This document shows positions 1 to 8,804 of a stretch of 37,421 bases of DNA, in pieces (the stretch's first letter is position 1; every line of letters starts with the position of its first letter). Made by a program: the position numbers and the translations under genes. A model generated the notes under the pieces. It saw nothing but the letters and a program-made list of their open reading frames with translations. It had not been told where the DNA came from and did not search any database. The DNA is taken from the IMG/VR virus record IMGVR_UViG_3300025098_000124, positions 1-37,421 of that record; one strand, 5' to 3'. This DNA is from a virus.

Positions 1-120
1 ATTCGCGCAGGTAAAGCCAAGGGCGGCGAGGTTCGCGGCTATCGCTATGGCACCCCCAAGGGTGGCGTGAAGAAGATGAAATCGTGTCGTGGGCGCAAAG
101 CAACGGGCAACAAGGATTAA
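1..120 (+). CDS. 3' end of a small basic glycine-rich protein (partial)
   Basis: Frame 1 is open from the window edge to a TAA at 118-120, giving 39 residues that are rich in Gly, Lys and Arg and end in GRKATGNKD. The start lies outside the window. The next gene follows 4 nt after the stop, and the AAGGA that precedes that gene (112-116) sits inside the end of this one, so the two look co-transcribed. It resembles the very small Lys/Gly-rich peptides at 32556 and 32812 in composition, but I recognise no family. The function is unknown; a nucleic-acid-binding or virion-filling role would be a guess from charge alone. Confidence 0.55.
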   Translation: MRAGKAKGGEVRGYRYGTPKGGVKKMKSCRGRKATGNKD

Positions 121-124
121 AGTC

Positions 125-355
125 ATGTCAAAAAAAACACGCACACTCTTAAATAAAGACGGTACTGTCCCTTCTCGCAGTTATAAAGAGATTGCAACAG
201 ACCCCAATGCAGGTTCACCCCTTACATCTGCAATTATTTACGCTGCAGAAAAAGCAGGCTTGACCGGCAAAACTCGTAAAGCAGCAAAATCTGCGGAGAC
301 TACCATCGAAGAAATCGACGGTCTGAAAATCATTGTTCGCAAAGATGACGACTAA
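125..355 (+). CDS. Small hypothetical protein upstream of terL
   Basis: This 76-residue protein begins at the ATG at 125. That start is chosen over an in-frame GTG at 89 because AAGGA (112-116) is 8 nt upstream of the ATG. The N-terminal third is basic (MSKKTRTLLNKDG), the middle has a short helical stretch (SAIIYAAEKAGLTGKTRKAA), and the C-terminus is acidic (RKDDD). It ends 3 nt before the GTG of the large terminase. By position it is a candidate small terminase subunit, but the sequence shows no recognisable helix-turn-helix or oligomerisation domain, so this is context only. Otherwise it is a protein of unknown function. Confidence 0.75.
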   Translation: MSKKTRTLLNKDGTVPSRSYKEIATDPNAGSPLTSAIIYAAEKAGLTGKTRKAAKSAETTIEEIDGLKIIVRKDDD

Positions 356-358
356 CCT

Positions 359-2080
359 GTGGCCCCACGCAAAAGAGTCCTAGTCCCCCCGAACCCAGAA
401 GACTTAGGCAAGGTCGGAAGACCTAAGAAAAGACCCGGTGAATCCAAAACCACGCACAACATAAGTGACCGTGACCGGGCAAGGCGTTCCGTACAGATGA
501 AGTTGCGAAACGCCAAGAAGCAGCAGCAACGTGAAGAAACCCGTGTCGCTCGCAAGCGTAAGAAGGTCAAGGACCTAACTGCCGCAGCCGCGAACATACA
601 GGATGCCCTGAACGGCAACAAGACCCGCGTTGTAGATAAAGCTGATTTAGATGTATTACCCAAAGCCGTAACGGATTTAATTGATGACACGCCTGTTATA
701 TTCAAGCCTAACGAAGGGCCTCAAGAAGACTTTCTATCTGCCCCTGAACAAGATGTACTATATGGGGGGGCCGCTGGCGGAGGCAAGTCGTTTGCTCTAC
801 TTGCTGACCCCTTACGTTATTGTCACAATGCTAATCATCGTGGACTTCTTCTCCGCCGCACGTTAGACGAACTAACAGAACTCATCGACAAATCCAAACA
901 GCTATACCCCAAGGCTTTTCCCGGAGCTATCTTCCGTGAGTCGAAGTCAACGTGGGTGTTCCCATCAGGGGCAACCATGTGGTTTACATATCTCGACAGA
1001 GATAAGGACGTTACCCGTTTTCAGGGACAGGCGTTTAACTGGATTGGCATAGATGAAATAACCCAGTACCCAACAAGCTACGTCTGGGACTACCTGCGTT
1101 CTCGTCTTCGTTCGACAGACCCTGAACTACAGACTAACCTAACTATGCGCTGCACAGCTAACCCCGGCGGTGTTGGCGGCTGGTGGGTCAAGAAAATGTA
1201 CATTGATGCCTACGAACCCAACAAGGCGTTCGGGGCAAAGGACCTAGAGACGGGCCGTACTTTTGTGTGGCCTGAAAACCACCCTAAAGCGGGTCAGCCT
1301 CTGTTCTACCGCAAGTTTATCCCAGCGCGGCTGACTGACAACCCCTTCCTGATGGCAGATGGTCAATACGAGGCCATGCTTCGGTCACTCCCAGAAGTCG
1401 AGCGTAGACGGCTTCTCGAAGGGGATTGGGATGTTGCGGAGGGAGCCGCCTTCCCGGAATTTTCGAGGACACGACATGTGGTCGAACATTTTGACCTTCC
1501 CACGAACTGGCCCCGCATACGAGCCGCCGACTACGGCTACTCGTCGCCGTCGTGCGTTCTATGGGGTGCTATTGATTGGGATAACAATATTTGGGTTTAT
1601 CGCGAATTATACGTAAAACACTTGACAGCAGAACAATTAGCTGATAAAATATTAGAATGTGAAGAGTTAGACCCTACACCACATTACACGGTCTTGGACT
1701 CTTCATGTTGGAACAAAACCGGATTCGGACCTTCTATCGCAGAAACTATGATGAGGTCCGGGGTTAGGTGGACTCCCTCAGACCGCAACCGTCTTCAAGG
1801 AAAAATGGAATTACACAGGCGGCTTGCTGACGACCCGTACTCCAAAGAACCCCGTATGCGGATTTTTTCCAGTTGTAAGCATATCATTGCACAGCTATCA
1901 GGCATTCCACTCTCCAAAACTAACAGCGAAGATGTAGACACGCGAGCAGAGGACCATGCCTATGATGCGTTGCGATATATGGTTATGACGCGAACATCTG
2001 GTTATCAATCAATACATAAAACGCTTCAGGGGATAAAGGACCAGACCTTCAAGCCCTATGATGCTACCTTTGGATACTAA
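359..2080 (+). CDS. terL: Terminase large subunit (packaging ATPase/nuclease)
   Basis: The 573-aa protein is the motor that pumps DNA into the prohead and cuts the concatemer. The ATPase domain shows Walker A GGAAGGGKS (residues 136-144), Walker B WIGIDE (228-233, catalytic E233) and the coupling motif TANPGG (266-271). The C-terminal RNase H-like nuclease has its expected acidic residues at D391 (AADYGY), D447 (VLDSS) and D532 (AEDHAYDA). Translation starts at a GTG 3 nt after the previous stop, with no clear Shine-Dalgarno sequence. About 110 residues precede the ATPase core; they are very basic and contain GRPKKRPG (residues 20-27), which resembles an AT-hook. No separate small terminase is recognisable nearby, so this extension may help bind DNA (inference). 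The stop overlaps the next start as TAATG. Confidence 0.96.
   Translation: MAPRKRVLVPPNPEDLGKVGRPKKRPGESKTTHNISDRDRARRSVQMKLRNAKKQQQREETRVARKRKKVKDLTAAAANIQDALNGNKTRVVDKADLDVLPKAVTDLIDDTPVIFKPNEGPQEDFLSAPEQDVLYGGAAGGGKSFALLADPLRYCHNANHRGLLLRRTLDELTELIDKSKQLYPKAFPGAIFRESKSTWVFPSGATMWFTYLDRDKDVTRFQGQAFNWIGIDEITQYPTSYVWDYLRSRLRSTDPELQTNLTMRCTANPGGVGGWWVKKMYIDAYEPNKAFGAKDLETGRTFVWPENHPKAGQPLFYRKFIPARLTDNPFLMADGQYEAMLRSLPEVERRRLLEGDWDVAEGAAFPEFSRTRHVVEHFDLPTNWPRIRAADYGYSSPSCVLWGAIDWDNNIWVYRELYVKHLTAEQLADKILECEELDPTPHYTVLDSSCWNKTGFGPSIAETMMRSGVRWTPSDRNRLQGKMELHRRLADDPYSKEPRMRIFSSCKHIIAQLSGIPLSKTNSEDVDTRAEDHAYDALRYMVMTRTSGYQSIHKTLQGIKDQTFKPYDATFGY
1622..1650 (+). promoter_or_regulatory. Possible intragenic sigma70 promoter inside terL
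   Basis: TTGACA (1622-1627), a 17-nt spacer and TAAAAT (1645-1650) lie in a locally AT-rich part of terL. The geometry matches the two intergenic promoters at 11273 and 14278. It would start transcription about 430 nt before the recombinase-like gene. As it lies inside coding sequence that encodes conserved nuclease-domain residues, chance is a serious alternative. Confidence 0.3.
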
Positions 2081-3735
2081 TGGCTGACCTCGACCCCAAA
2101 ACCGCTACTCTTCGTGAAGTTGCTGAAGCCTACGCTGAGAAGTCTAAGCGGGGCAAGGCGTTTGTCACGTCATCCCTACAGTTCTTTAAAGACATTGCAG
2201 ACGAACCCGGTTCTGCCTTACGGTTGTTCGAAAAGGATGCCGAAGGAAATACCCTTCTTTCAAAAACATTCAAGGGTACAGAAGACACATCAACAGTCAA
2301 GACCGCGATGCAAAACCTTCGCCAAGTTGGTCTCACCCTCAAAGGTTCTCTTGGTCCTGACACACCAGAATATAAGTTGCTGCCAGACAAGGCTCCGAAC
2401 ACAGACGTAAACAATCGTATCTTTGGACGTAGCGAACCTGCCAAGGCCGTATCAGAGGTTGCTATTAACCCTGATAAAGCCAAGATGAGCCAGTTGTTCG
2501 CGGGTGTTTCTAAATATCTTGACAACCCTAACACTAAAGCTATTGCACAAGCAATCATCTTTAACCTCAATACTGGCCTTCGTCCTAACGCTGCTGCTGG
2601 TCTTCAAGTAACTGCATATAAACCTGACAGTGGTGCCATCTATATTGAGGCAGAAACTAAAGGTGCCAAGGGTCGAGCCGTGAACATCCCCTTGAACCCA
2701 ATTGCAGATAGTATCCTGCAGGAAAACCTAGCTGCTGGCAACAAAGAAAACTTTTTTATTAAGCCGAACGGTAAGGTCGTCACATCTAACGACATGACAG
2801 ACCTGCTAAGAGATGTCAAGGTAAAAGACATTGCTTTCGATGCAAGCACAGGCAAATACTTTGATAGTTTGACACCCACAGGGTTCAAAGGAAAGAAGGG
2901 TTCGGCCCTGCTTCGCAACATTCATGCTACTGTAGGGCAGTCAATCGGCGTAGACCAAGACAGACTTGCTTATCTACAAGGTCGTAGCCTCAAATCAGCC
3001 GGTAAGAGCAGCACAGGCGAACTCACAACCTACCAACAAGCCTTTCCGGGTGCAGTCGGTGAAGTTGACCGCCAGAATGCCAACATGTTCGCAGAATTTT
3101 GGGGAACTGCCGCTAAAGACGCTGGTTTTGATATCCAATCCAAGATTCCAATGCCAGAGACACGCATCACAACCCAAACCGCAGGATACGAAGGCTACTT
3201 TGACCTTCCGGTTCGCGAAGAGGTTCCAGAAGTATCGAAGCCTACCAGCACATCCCCTGAACCAAAGACATTTGACGACTTGTCCGATACTACCAAAGGT
3301 TTTTTAGACCGTAATGGTATCGACTTCAATAATCTGATTAAAAACTTTGGCAAAGCAACAAAGAAGGTTGCAATTGGTGCCTTGGGTATCGAAACTGTTC
3401 GTCAAATTGTAGATGAACCAGCCGCTGTTGCTGCAGAAATAGGTTTAGAGACTGGCGCACGTGCTTTAGGTCTTGCCGCAGCCCCTGCAGCCGCTGTCCC
3501 AATGATGCTTGCCCCTAGCGAACTAGCTTCCGGCGAACTCCGCCCAGAAGACCAGCCCCTCGAACCCGCTGGCCCCTACGCTGGACAAGACTTCATCCCA
3601 GCCCCCGAAGTAGAGCAGGGAACACCACGAACAGATATGGCACGTATTGCCAGAGAAGATGCGGGATTTATCCCAGAACCTGACAGGGTTCCAGAAGCCG
3701 CCCCTGTTAGAGACGAAGGCTTTTTATCTAGATAA
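2080..3735 (+). CDS. Tyrosine recombinase-like protein with a long C-terminal extension
   Basis: This 551-aa protein overlaps terL by one base (TAATG). Residues about 8-100 look like a SAM-like core-binding domain (LREVAEAYAEKSKRG). Residues about 130-320 follow a tyrosine recombinase catalytic domain: TGLRPNA with R168, a beta-strand lysine in ETKGAKGRAVNIPL (K194), LLRNIHAT with R279, a YLQGRS segment where LGHS is usual, and TTY with Y318 as candidate nucleophile. Two usual histidines are replaced (A276 in the HxxR position, R302 in the LGH position). Residues 325-551 are Pro/Ala-rich with a hydrophobic stretch near 446-478 and do not resemble an integrase. Its place between terminase and portal suggests a packaging or virion role rather than lysogeny. 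A simple integrase is possible, but no repressor or att site is visible. Fold assignment fairly firm, activity unknown. Confidence 0.68.
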   Translation: MADLDPKTATLREVAEAYAEKSKRGKAFVTSSLQFFKDIADEPGSALRLFEKDAEGNTLLSKTFKGTEDTSTVKTAMQNLRQVGLTLKGSLGPDTPEYKLLPDKAPNTDVNNRIFGRSEPAKAVSEVAINPDKAKMSQLFAGVSKYLDNPNTKAIAQAIIFNLNTGLRPNAAAGLQVTAYKPDSGAIYIEAETKGAKGRAVNIPLNPIADSILQENLAAGNKENFFIKPNGKVVTSNDMTDLLRDVKVKDIAFDASTGKYFDSLTPTGFKGKKGSALLRNIHATVGQSIGVDQDRLAYLQGRSLKSAGKSSTGELTTYQQAFPGAVGEVDRQNANMFAEFWGTAAKDAGFDIQSKIPMPETRITTQTAGYEGYFDLPVREEVPEVSKPTSTSPEPKTFDDLSDTTKGFLDRNGIDFNNLIKNFGKATKKVAIGALGIETVRQIVDEPAAVAAEIGLETGARALGLAAAPAAAVPMMLAPSELASGELRPEDQPLEPAGPYAGQDFIPAPEVEQGTPRTDMARIAREDAGFIPEPDRVPEAAPVRDEGFLSR

Positions 3736-3745
3736 GGAGAGTACC

Positions 3746-3952
3746 ATGGATAAGATGGGTGCCGCTTACATTATGAACTCTGATACCACATCAGTTGACG
3801 ACCAAGGTGGTGCAGCCAAGCTGTATCGTGAAGGTCTTGAGTTCAACACAATGGCAAAGCAAGGCGTTCTGACTGAGGACATGCCGAAGAAGATGACTAA
3901 AACGGCAGTTGACCCCTCAGTTATGAAAATGGCTGAAGAACGCGACTATTAA
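3746..3952 (+). CDS. Small hypothetical protein before the portal gene
   Basis: A 68-aa protein starts at an ATG that follows a strong AAGGAG (3734-3739) with a 6-nt spacer. This rules out the longer in-frame reading that begins inside the previous gene. The sequence is polar with several methionines (EDMPKKMTKTAVDPSVMKM) and has no membrane segment or motif that I recognise. It ends 6 nt before the portal start, so it is made together with head genes. Function unknown; a small head or portal-associated protein is possible from context. Confidence 0.75.
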   Translation: MDKMGAAYIMNSDTTSVDDQGGAAKLYREGLEFNTMAKQGVLTEDMPKKMTKTAVDPSVMKMAEERDY

Positions 3953-3958
3953 AACCAG

Positions 3959-6085
3959 ATGTCAGAAGATAACTTTCTCCAACCTGCGGATGATACGTCT
4001 GTTTCGGTTCACGCTCCAGAGGAGCAGATGCCGGGACTTGCTGCGTATGTAAAGTCACGGTTCGAAGATGCTGAGAACGGGCGATACGCCCACGAACAGC
4101 GTTGGCTCCAAGCCTATAAGAACTTTCGCGGTATTTACGATTCTACTACCCAGTATCGTGAATCCGAACGGTCGAAGGTATTTGTTCGCATTACCAAGAC
4201 TAAGGTTCTTGCGGCGTTCGGTCAAATCATCGACATCCTGTTCGCAAACAAGAAGTTTCCCCTTGTTGTGGAAGCTACTCCCGTGCCGGAAGGTATCGCG
4301 GAGTTTGCTCACATGGAAACCCCCTTGGACCAGATGCAACCTCAAGACCCATATGGGTTCGAAGGCGATGGTCGCGAACTGGCTCCGGGTGCTTTGCAAG
4401 CAAAACCGGGCGGTGATTTTTTAGGTGGACTAAAGCAAAAGTATGAAGGCGTTCCCTTGGCAGAGGGTCCGGCACGTATGGGCGAACCTCAGATTAGCCC
4501 AGCCCAAGAAGCCGCTTTGCGTATGGAAAAAGTTATTCACGACCAGCTAACCGACACGAACGCAGTCAACGTTATGCGTAATTCTGTGTTTGAATCGGCC
4601 CTTTTGGGTACGGGTATCGTAAAAGGTCCGTTTAATTTCTATAAGCGTGTTCACAACTGGGAACGCGATGAGAACGGCGAACGTTTTTACAACCCCGAAG
4701 AAAAGACCGTTCCACGGATTGAAATGGTATCTGTGTGGGATTTCCACCCAGACCCATCTGCTACTAGCATCGAAGACTGCGAATATGTTATTCAACGTCA
4801 CCGCATGAACCGCCAACAGCTTCGTGCGCTTATAAAGCGTCCTCACTTTATTTCTGAAGCTATTGAGGAGTGTCTTGCTAAAGGTCCTAATTATGAGGAC
4901 AAGTATTATGAAGACACTATTCGGGAAGATGAAACCGAACCCTATTATCAGGGTAACCGTTACGAGGTCCTAGAGTATTGGGGTGTATTGGATTCCAAGA
5001 TGGCCTACGAAGCCGGTCTTCCTGAAGCTGACGACATGTCAGAGTTCGACGAACTGCAGGTCAACGTTTGGGTTTGTGGAAACATGGTTATCCGATGCGT
5101 CCTAAACCCGTTCACACCAGCCCGCATTCCATTCCAAGTGTTTCCTTACGAAGTCAACCCGTATCAGCTTTGGGGTGTTGGCGTAGCAGAAAACATGGAA
5201 GATGCCCAGAAGTTGATGAACGGTCATGTTCGCATGGCAATTGACAACTTGGCTCTTGCCGGTAACTTGGTATTTGACGTGGATGAAGCCAGCTTGGTTC
5301 CCGGTCAAAACATGGACATCTTCCCCGGCAAAATCTTTCGTCGTCAATCTGGTGTTACTGGAACAGCCATCAACGGCTTGAAGTTTCCGAACACGGCGGG
5401 GGAAAACCTGCAGATGTACCAGATTAGTCGTCAGCTTGCTGATGAAGAGACAGGTATCCCATCCATCATGCACGGTCAGACAGGCGTATCTGGAACTGGT
5501 CGGACCGCTGCTGGCCTTTCTATGCTCATGGGTTCCGCTGGTCTGTCAATGAAGACCGTCATCAAGAACATTGATGATATGCTCTTGAAGCCTTTAGGCG
5601 AAGCTTACTTCCAGTGGAACATGCAGTTCAACGAAGAAGCTGAAGACATTAAAGGTGATTTGGAAATTAAACCTCGCGGTGTTGCAGCCGTGATGCAAAA
5701 AGAGGTTCGCACACAACGCCTCACATCCCTGTTGCAAACCGTTGCAAACCCGATGCTGGCACCGTTCATCAAGATACCAAACCTGATGCGGGAACTGGCT
5801 ATTTCTCAAGATATCGACCCTGACAGCCTAGTAAACGATGCCAACCAAGCACAACTTTACGCACAGATGTTAAAAGGAATGATGGCAAATGTACAGCAAG
5901 GAGCAGGCGAAGCTGCTGGGGCCGCTGCTGGCCCAGCCGCAGATATGGCAGGGGCTGGAGGAGTATCTCCTTCTCCTGAAGGAACAGACGCACAGGGGTC
6001 TGGTAACGGCACAATCGGAGTCGGAACTGCGCCAACTGCAGGGGAAAGCGGCTTTACTGGAAATGCTCCTTCAGTTGAAGGTTAA
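3959..6085 (+). CDS. Portal (head-tail connector) protein
   Basis: The 708-aa protein would form the dodecameric ring at one capsid vertex through which TerL threads DNA. It is recognised from overall sequence character and position: a long alpha-helical N-terminal part (VKSRFEDAENGRYAHEQRW), a WDFHPDPSA segment, the region around VAENMEDAQKLMNG, and the GVSGTGRTAAGLSMLMG segment followed by a long helix, as in portal proteins of podoviruses with roughly 700-residue portals. The last 70 or so residues are low-complexity Gly/Ala/Pro and are probably disordered. It starts 6 nt after the preceding gene. Upstream genes encode terminase and a recombinase-like protein, downstream genes encode scaffold and coat, which fits a head-assembly cluster. 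Confidence 0.88.
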   Translation: MSEDNFLQPADDTSVSVHAPEEQMPGLAAYVKSRFEDAENGRYAHEQRWLQAYKNFRGIYDSTTQYRESERSKVFVRITKTKVLAAFGQIIDILFANKKFPLVVEATPVPEGIAEFAHMETPLDQMQPQDPYGFEGDGRELAPGALQAKPGGDFLGGLKQKYEGVPLAEGPARMGEPQISPAQEAALRMEKVIHDQLTDTNAVNVMRNSVFESALLGTGIVKGPFNFYKRVHNWERDENGERFYNPEEKTVPRIEMVSVWDFHPDPSATSIEDCEYVIQRHRMNRQQLRALIKRPHFISEAIEECLAKGPNYEDKYYEDTIREDETEPYYQGNRYEVLEYWGVLDSKMAYEAGLPEADDMSEFDELQVNVWVCGNMVIRCVLNPFTPARIPFQVFPYEVNPYQLWGVGVAENMEDAQKLMNGHVRMAIDNLALAGNLVFDVDEASLVPGQNMDIFPGKIFRRQSGVTGTAINGLKFPNTAGENLQMYQISRQLADEETGIPSIMHGQTGVSGTGRTAAGLSMLMGSAGLSMKTVIKNIDDMLLKPLGEAYFQWNMQFNEEAEDIKGDLEIKPRGVAAVMQKEVRTQRLTSLLQTVANPMLAPFIKIPNLMRELAISQDIDPDSLVNDANQAQLYAQMLKGMMANVQQGAGEAAGAAAGPAADMAGAGGVSPSPEGTDAQGSGNGTIGVGTAPTAGESGFTGNAPSVEG

Positions 6086-6124
6086 TCACGAAGCTATAGG
6101 TAAGAATACTTAAAAGGAACGAAT

Positions 6125-8797
6125 ATGGCTGCAAGAACACCACCACGTAATGTAGAGATTAAAGGGCAGGAGCATATGCTTGCCTACATTACGCCAGCGG
6201 AAGGTGAGTTGCTCAAAGCGCATGGCGGTTCAGGTGAACCGGGTCCTATGGGTATTCCTGCGTTTGCGGATACTGGTGGGCCTGCTGGCGGGTCCCCCGG
6301 TAGTGGCCCCGGCGACCCGGATGGCGGCGGGGACGCAGGCGAAGGTCCCGCTTATTTAATGGACGCAATTCGAAGACCCGGATATTACTGGCATATGAGT
6401 GAACGCGGAGAAGGCGGTTCGCAGGTTCAAGTTCGCATAGGTTCAAAACAAGATACCACCCAAGCCCGAAAATACGCAAGTATGGATAATCCCGGCTGGA
6501 ATCAAGGTGTGGAAGCCTATATTAACAAACTAGCACCAAAACCCTACGATGTACGTTTAGCAGAACGTGAGGCAGGAACCACAGCCGGAACCGGAACCAC
6601 AGCCGGAACCGGCTCTACACAATATGGCGTTTCTTCTTCTGGTATATCTTCAGAAACTGGGGCATTATCCTTCGATGTAGAAGGTATTCTAAATAGCTTT
6701 CAACAAGATGCACAGGCCGTAAAAGCTGCGTCAACAAGCAACTACGGTGAAACTGGTTTTGTTCCCCAGCAGGAAGCCTTAACAAAGCAAAGCTACACCA
6801 GCAAGTTTGTAGACTTTGGCAGTCAATATTACGGACTGAAGGGTCTGGGCGACTGGACATCCATTGGGGTTGACCCCGAACTTACTCCGCCAGTAGATGA
6901 GGAAACTACCGCGCCTAGTGATGACGACCGTGGAGACGGTGTTGATGAGGGCATGGACACCTTGGGTTCTTTAATAGGTGACCCAGATACGCCGGGTCTT
7001 GGTGCGGGTGTTTCCTTCGGCCTAGATGCTGTTGATTTTGATGTTGCCGGTATGACCTACGCAGAATCTCTTGCGTCCTTGGGCCTCACAGATTTAATTG
7101 GCAGTGTCGGGATGGATATTTTAGGACCGGCTCTTTCGGGTAACTTTGACGATATAAGTTTTAAAGATGCCTTTGGTTCTGTGCCTGACAATTTAAAAGA
7201 TTCAGCAGCATCTGTAGCCAAGAAAGAAGCTTGGTCTGTCGATAATATTGCAAAAAAGGGCCTTGGTCTGGCGTTTAGTGCAATGCCGATGGGTTCTATG
7301 ATAGGCGGCATATTAAACGGTCAAACAGTCAAGAACGCCTTTGGTCACAACAGTCTTCGCCCCTCTGGTATTTTGGGAATAGTTGCAGACGCAGTACACT
7401 ACACTCAGTTTAATGATATGGCAGCAATGAAGGCCGCTAGTCAAGGAATCTCTTTTAGTTCTGACTTTACAGGGAACCTAAACGATTACGACACAGGCTT
7501 TGCTTTAGACTTCGGTATGGGCGGCATAACCCGCGCCCCCGGTTCGCGAACCTACACAGGAAATATGCGTGGTTTGAGCCACGGACAAGTAACAGCCCTA
7601 GAGGCAATTTCCAAGGGATACACATACGCTGGATATAACATGAACGACGGTACTGGCAAGGCCGTTGGAACCTCGATAGCTTCAACAGGCGGTCTGCAAA
7701 TAGACCCATCAAACCCTTTTGCCGGATACATTTCAGCAAAGGGAAATCCTGTTAACGCTTTTGGTCAGGGTTCATACTATGCTACTATGGACCAAGTTAA
7801 CGCTTTTGCAAGCACTTATAATGTATCCTCCGCAGCCGTTCAAACTGCCTTGAACAATGCACGAAACAAACAGGGTACTTTCCAAGAAAATATTACTGCG
7901 GAAATAGAAGCTAATCTTTCGAACATAACTCAGTCACAACTAGCCGGTACTTATACACCGGGTACGACAGCAGGATTTGTCGGAACACCAAAAGGTGGCG
8001 CACCGGGGGCTGGAACTTACCAGTCGGGTATTACAGGATACGCCGGGTCAGGGAATTACGGTAATGTAACCAGTGGTGGTGCTGCCTTTGGTCCGGGTAC
8101 TCCGGGATACTCTCCGTCTTACGATGAGGATGATTTAGGCACCGCTCCAACAACACCATCTACTCCAAGCGCACCTTCGGCACCCGCTGATGACCCATAC
8201 GCTAATGAATCGGAGTTTGGTGCTGGCGACTTTGGTGGTGGTGATAATGATGGAGGTATGGGTCACGGCGGCGGCGGTATGTCAGATAGAGGCGGTTTTG
8301 AAGGTTTTGAAGGTGACGCTCGCGGAGGTATGATTACCCACGGCAGACCTCAAAATAGGAACGCTTACGCTATGGGAACCCCGCCAGCAGGGGTACAAGC
8401 CTCACAGAGCGGTTTTATCGACCGCCCGCCATCACAGGTCTCTGAAGCCGGTAAAGTCGCTGACAACCGCCCTATGAAGGCTAAAGAGGGTACTTATATC
8501 CTAAATGCTGCTGCCGTCGAGTTCGCGGGAGAAAAAGACATCCGAAAGATGATTATGGATGCCCAGAAGGAAGCGGTTCGCAGGGGTCTGTCCACAGATG
8601 ACTTCGAACGTCACTCAAACCTGATTGACATTGCGGTGTCGAGCGGCGAAGTAACTATCGCCCCACACCTAGTAAAGATTATTGGCGAAGACCGCCTAGA
8701 AAAGATTAATAAACGAGGCATTCGGAAAACCGAACAGCGCATTGCAGAAAATGGACAGCAGCCTGTCCAAGCAGCGCGAGGTGGTTTCCTAGCCTAA
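6125..8797 (+). CDS. Large glycine-rich structural protein, function unknown
   Basis: An 890-aa protein follows a GGAACGAAT leader. Residues 30-80 are Gly/Pro/Asp-rich, residues about 153-166 contain a short Gly-Thr-Thr-Ala repeat, the middle is mixed with a hydrophobic Gly/Met segment near residues 385-398, and residues about 690-735 are again Gly/Asp-rich. The C-terminal 130 residues look folded, with MKAKEGTYILNAAAVEFAGE and a following charged helical region. I recall similar C-terminal domains in uncultured marine phage proteins that lie between portal and scaffold, but know no function. Its location implies a head or connector component. The large disordered parts suggest a flexible virion or assembly protein rather than an enzyme. 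Confidence 0.75.
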   Translation: MAARTPPRNVEIKGQEHMLAYITPAEGELLKAHGGSGEPGPMGIPAFADTGGPAGGSPGSGPGDPDGGGDAGEGPAYLMDAIRRPGYYWHMSERGEGGSQVQVRIGSKQDTTQARKYASMDNPGWNQGVEAYINKLAPKPYDVRLAEREAGTTAGTGTTAGTGSTQYGVSSSGISSETGALSFDVEGILNSFQQDAQAVKAASTSNYGETGFVPQQEALTKQSYTSKFVDFGSQYYGLKGLGDWTSIGVDPELTPPVDEETTAPSDDDRGDGVDEGMDTLGSLIGDPDTPGLGAGVSFGLDAVDFDVAGMTYAESLASLGLTDLIGSVGMDILGPALSGNFDDISFKDAFGSVPDNLKDSAASVAKKEAWSVDNIAKKGLGLAFSAMPMGSMIGGILNGQTVKNAFGHNSLRPSGILGIVADAVHYTQFNDMAAMKAASQGISFSSDFTGNLNDYDTGFALDFGMGGITRAPGSRTYTGNMRGLSHGQVTALEAISKGYTYAGYNMNDGTGKAVGTSIASTGGLQIDPSNPFAGYISAKGNPVNAFGQGSYYATMDQVNAFASTYNVSSAAVQTALNNARNKQGTFQENITAEIEANLSNITQSQLAGTYTPGTTAGFVGTPKGGAPGAGTYQSGITGYAGSGNYGNVTSGGAAFGPGTPGYSPSYDEDDLGTAPTTPSTPSAPSAPADDPYANESEFGAGDFGGGDNDGGMGHGGGGMSDRGGFEGFEGDARGGMITHGRPQNRNAYAMGTPPAGVQASQSGFIDRPPSQVSEAGKVADNRPMKAKEGTYILNAAAVEFAGEKDIRKMIMDAQKEAVRRGLSTDDFERHSNLIDIAVSSGEVTIAPHLVKIIGEDRLEKINKRGIRKTEQRIAENGQQPVQAARGGFLA
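6575..6610 (+). repeat. Perfect 18-bp tandem duplication, two copies
   Basis: The unit GGAACCACAGCCGGAACC occurs twice without a gap at 6575-6592 and 6593-6610 and encodes Gly-Thr-Thr-Ala-Gly-Thr twice. It lies in a flexible linker of the 890-aa protein. Identity at the DNA level suggests recent slippage. Confidence 0.85.
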
Positions 8798-8804
8798 AGA
8801 ATCC

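Noticed and set aside
2080-3735. Lysogeny module with integrase
   Set aside because: No repressor, excisionase, att-like repeat or tRNA was found; two catalytic His positions are changed and the gene lies among head genes.
4000-5100. Pairs of GTTC as LexA boxes of the alphaproteobacterial type (GTTC-N7-GTTC)
   Set aside because: GTTCG is so frequent throughout coding sequence that such pairs are expected by chance, and none considered lies in an intergenic control region.
6125-8797. Many open frames of 60-146 codons antisense to terL, the recombinase-like gene, the portal, the 890-aa gene and others
   Set aside because: They lie wholly inside well-supported genes, have no initiation context or neighbours, and show Ser/Arg/Leu-rich shadow composition.
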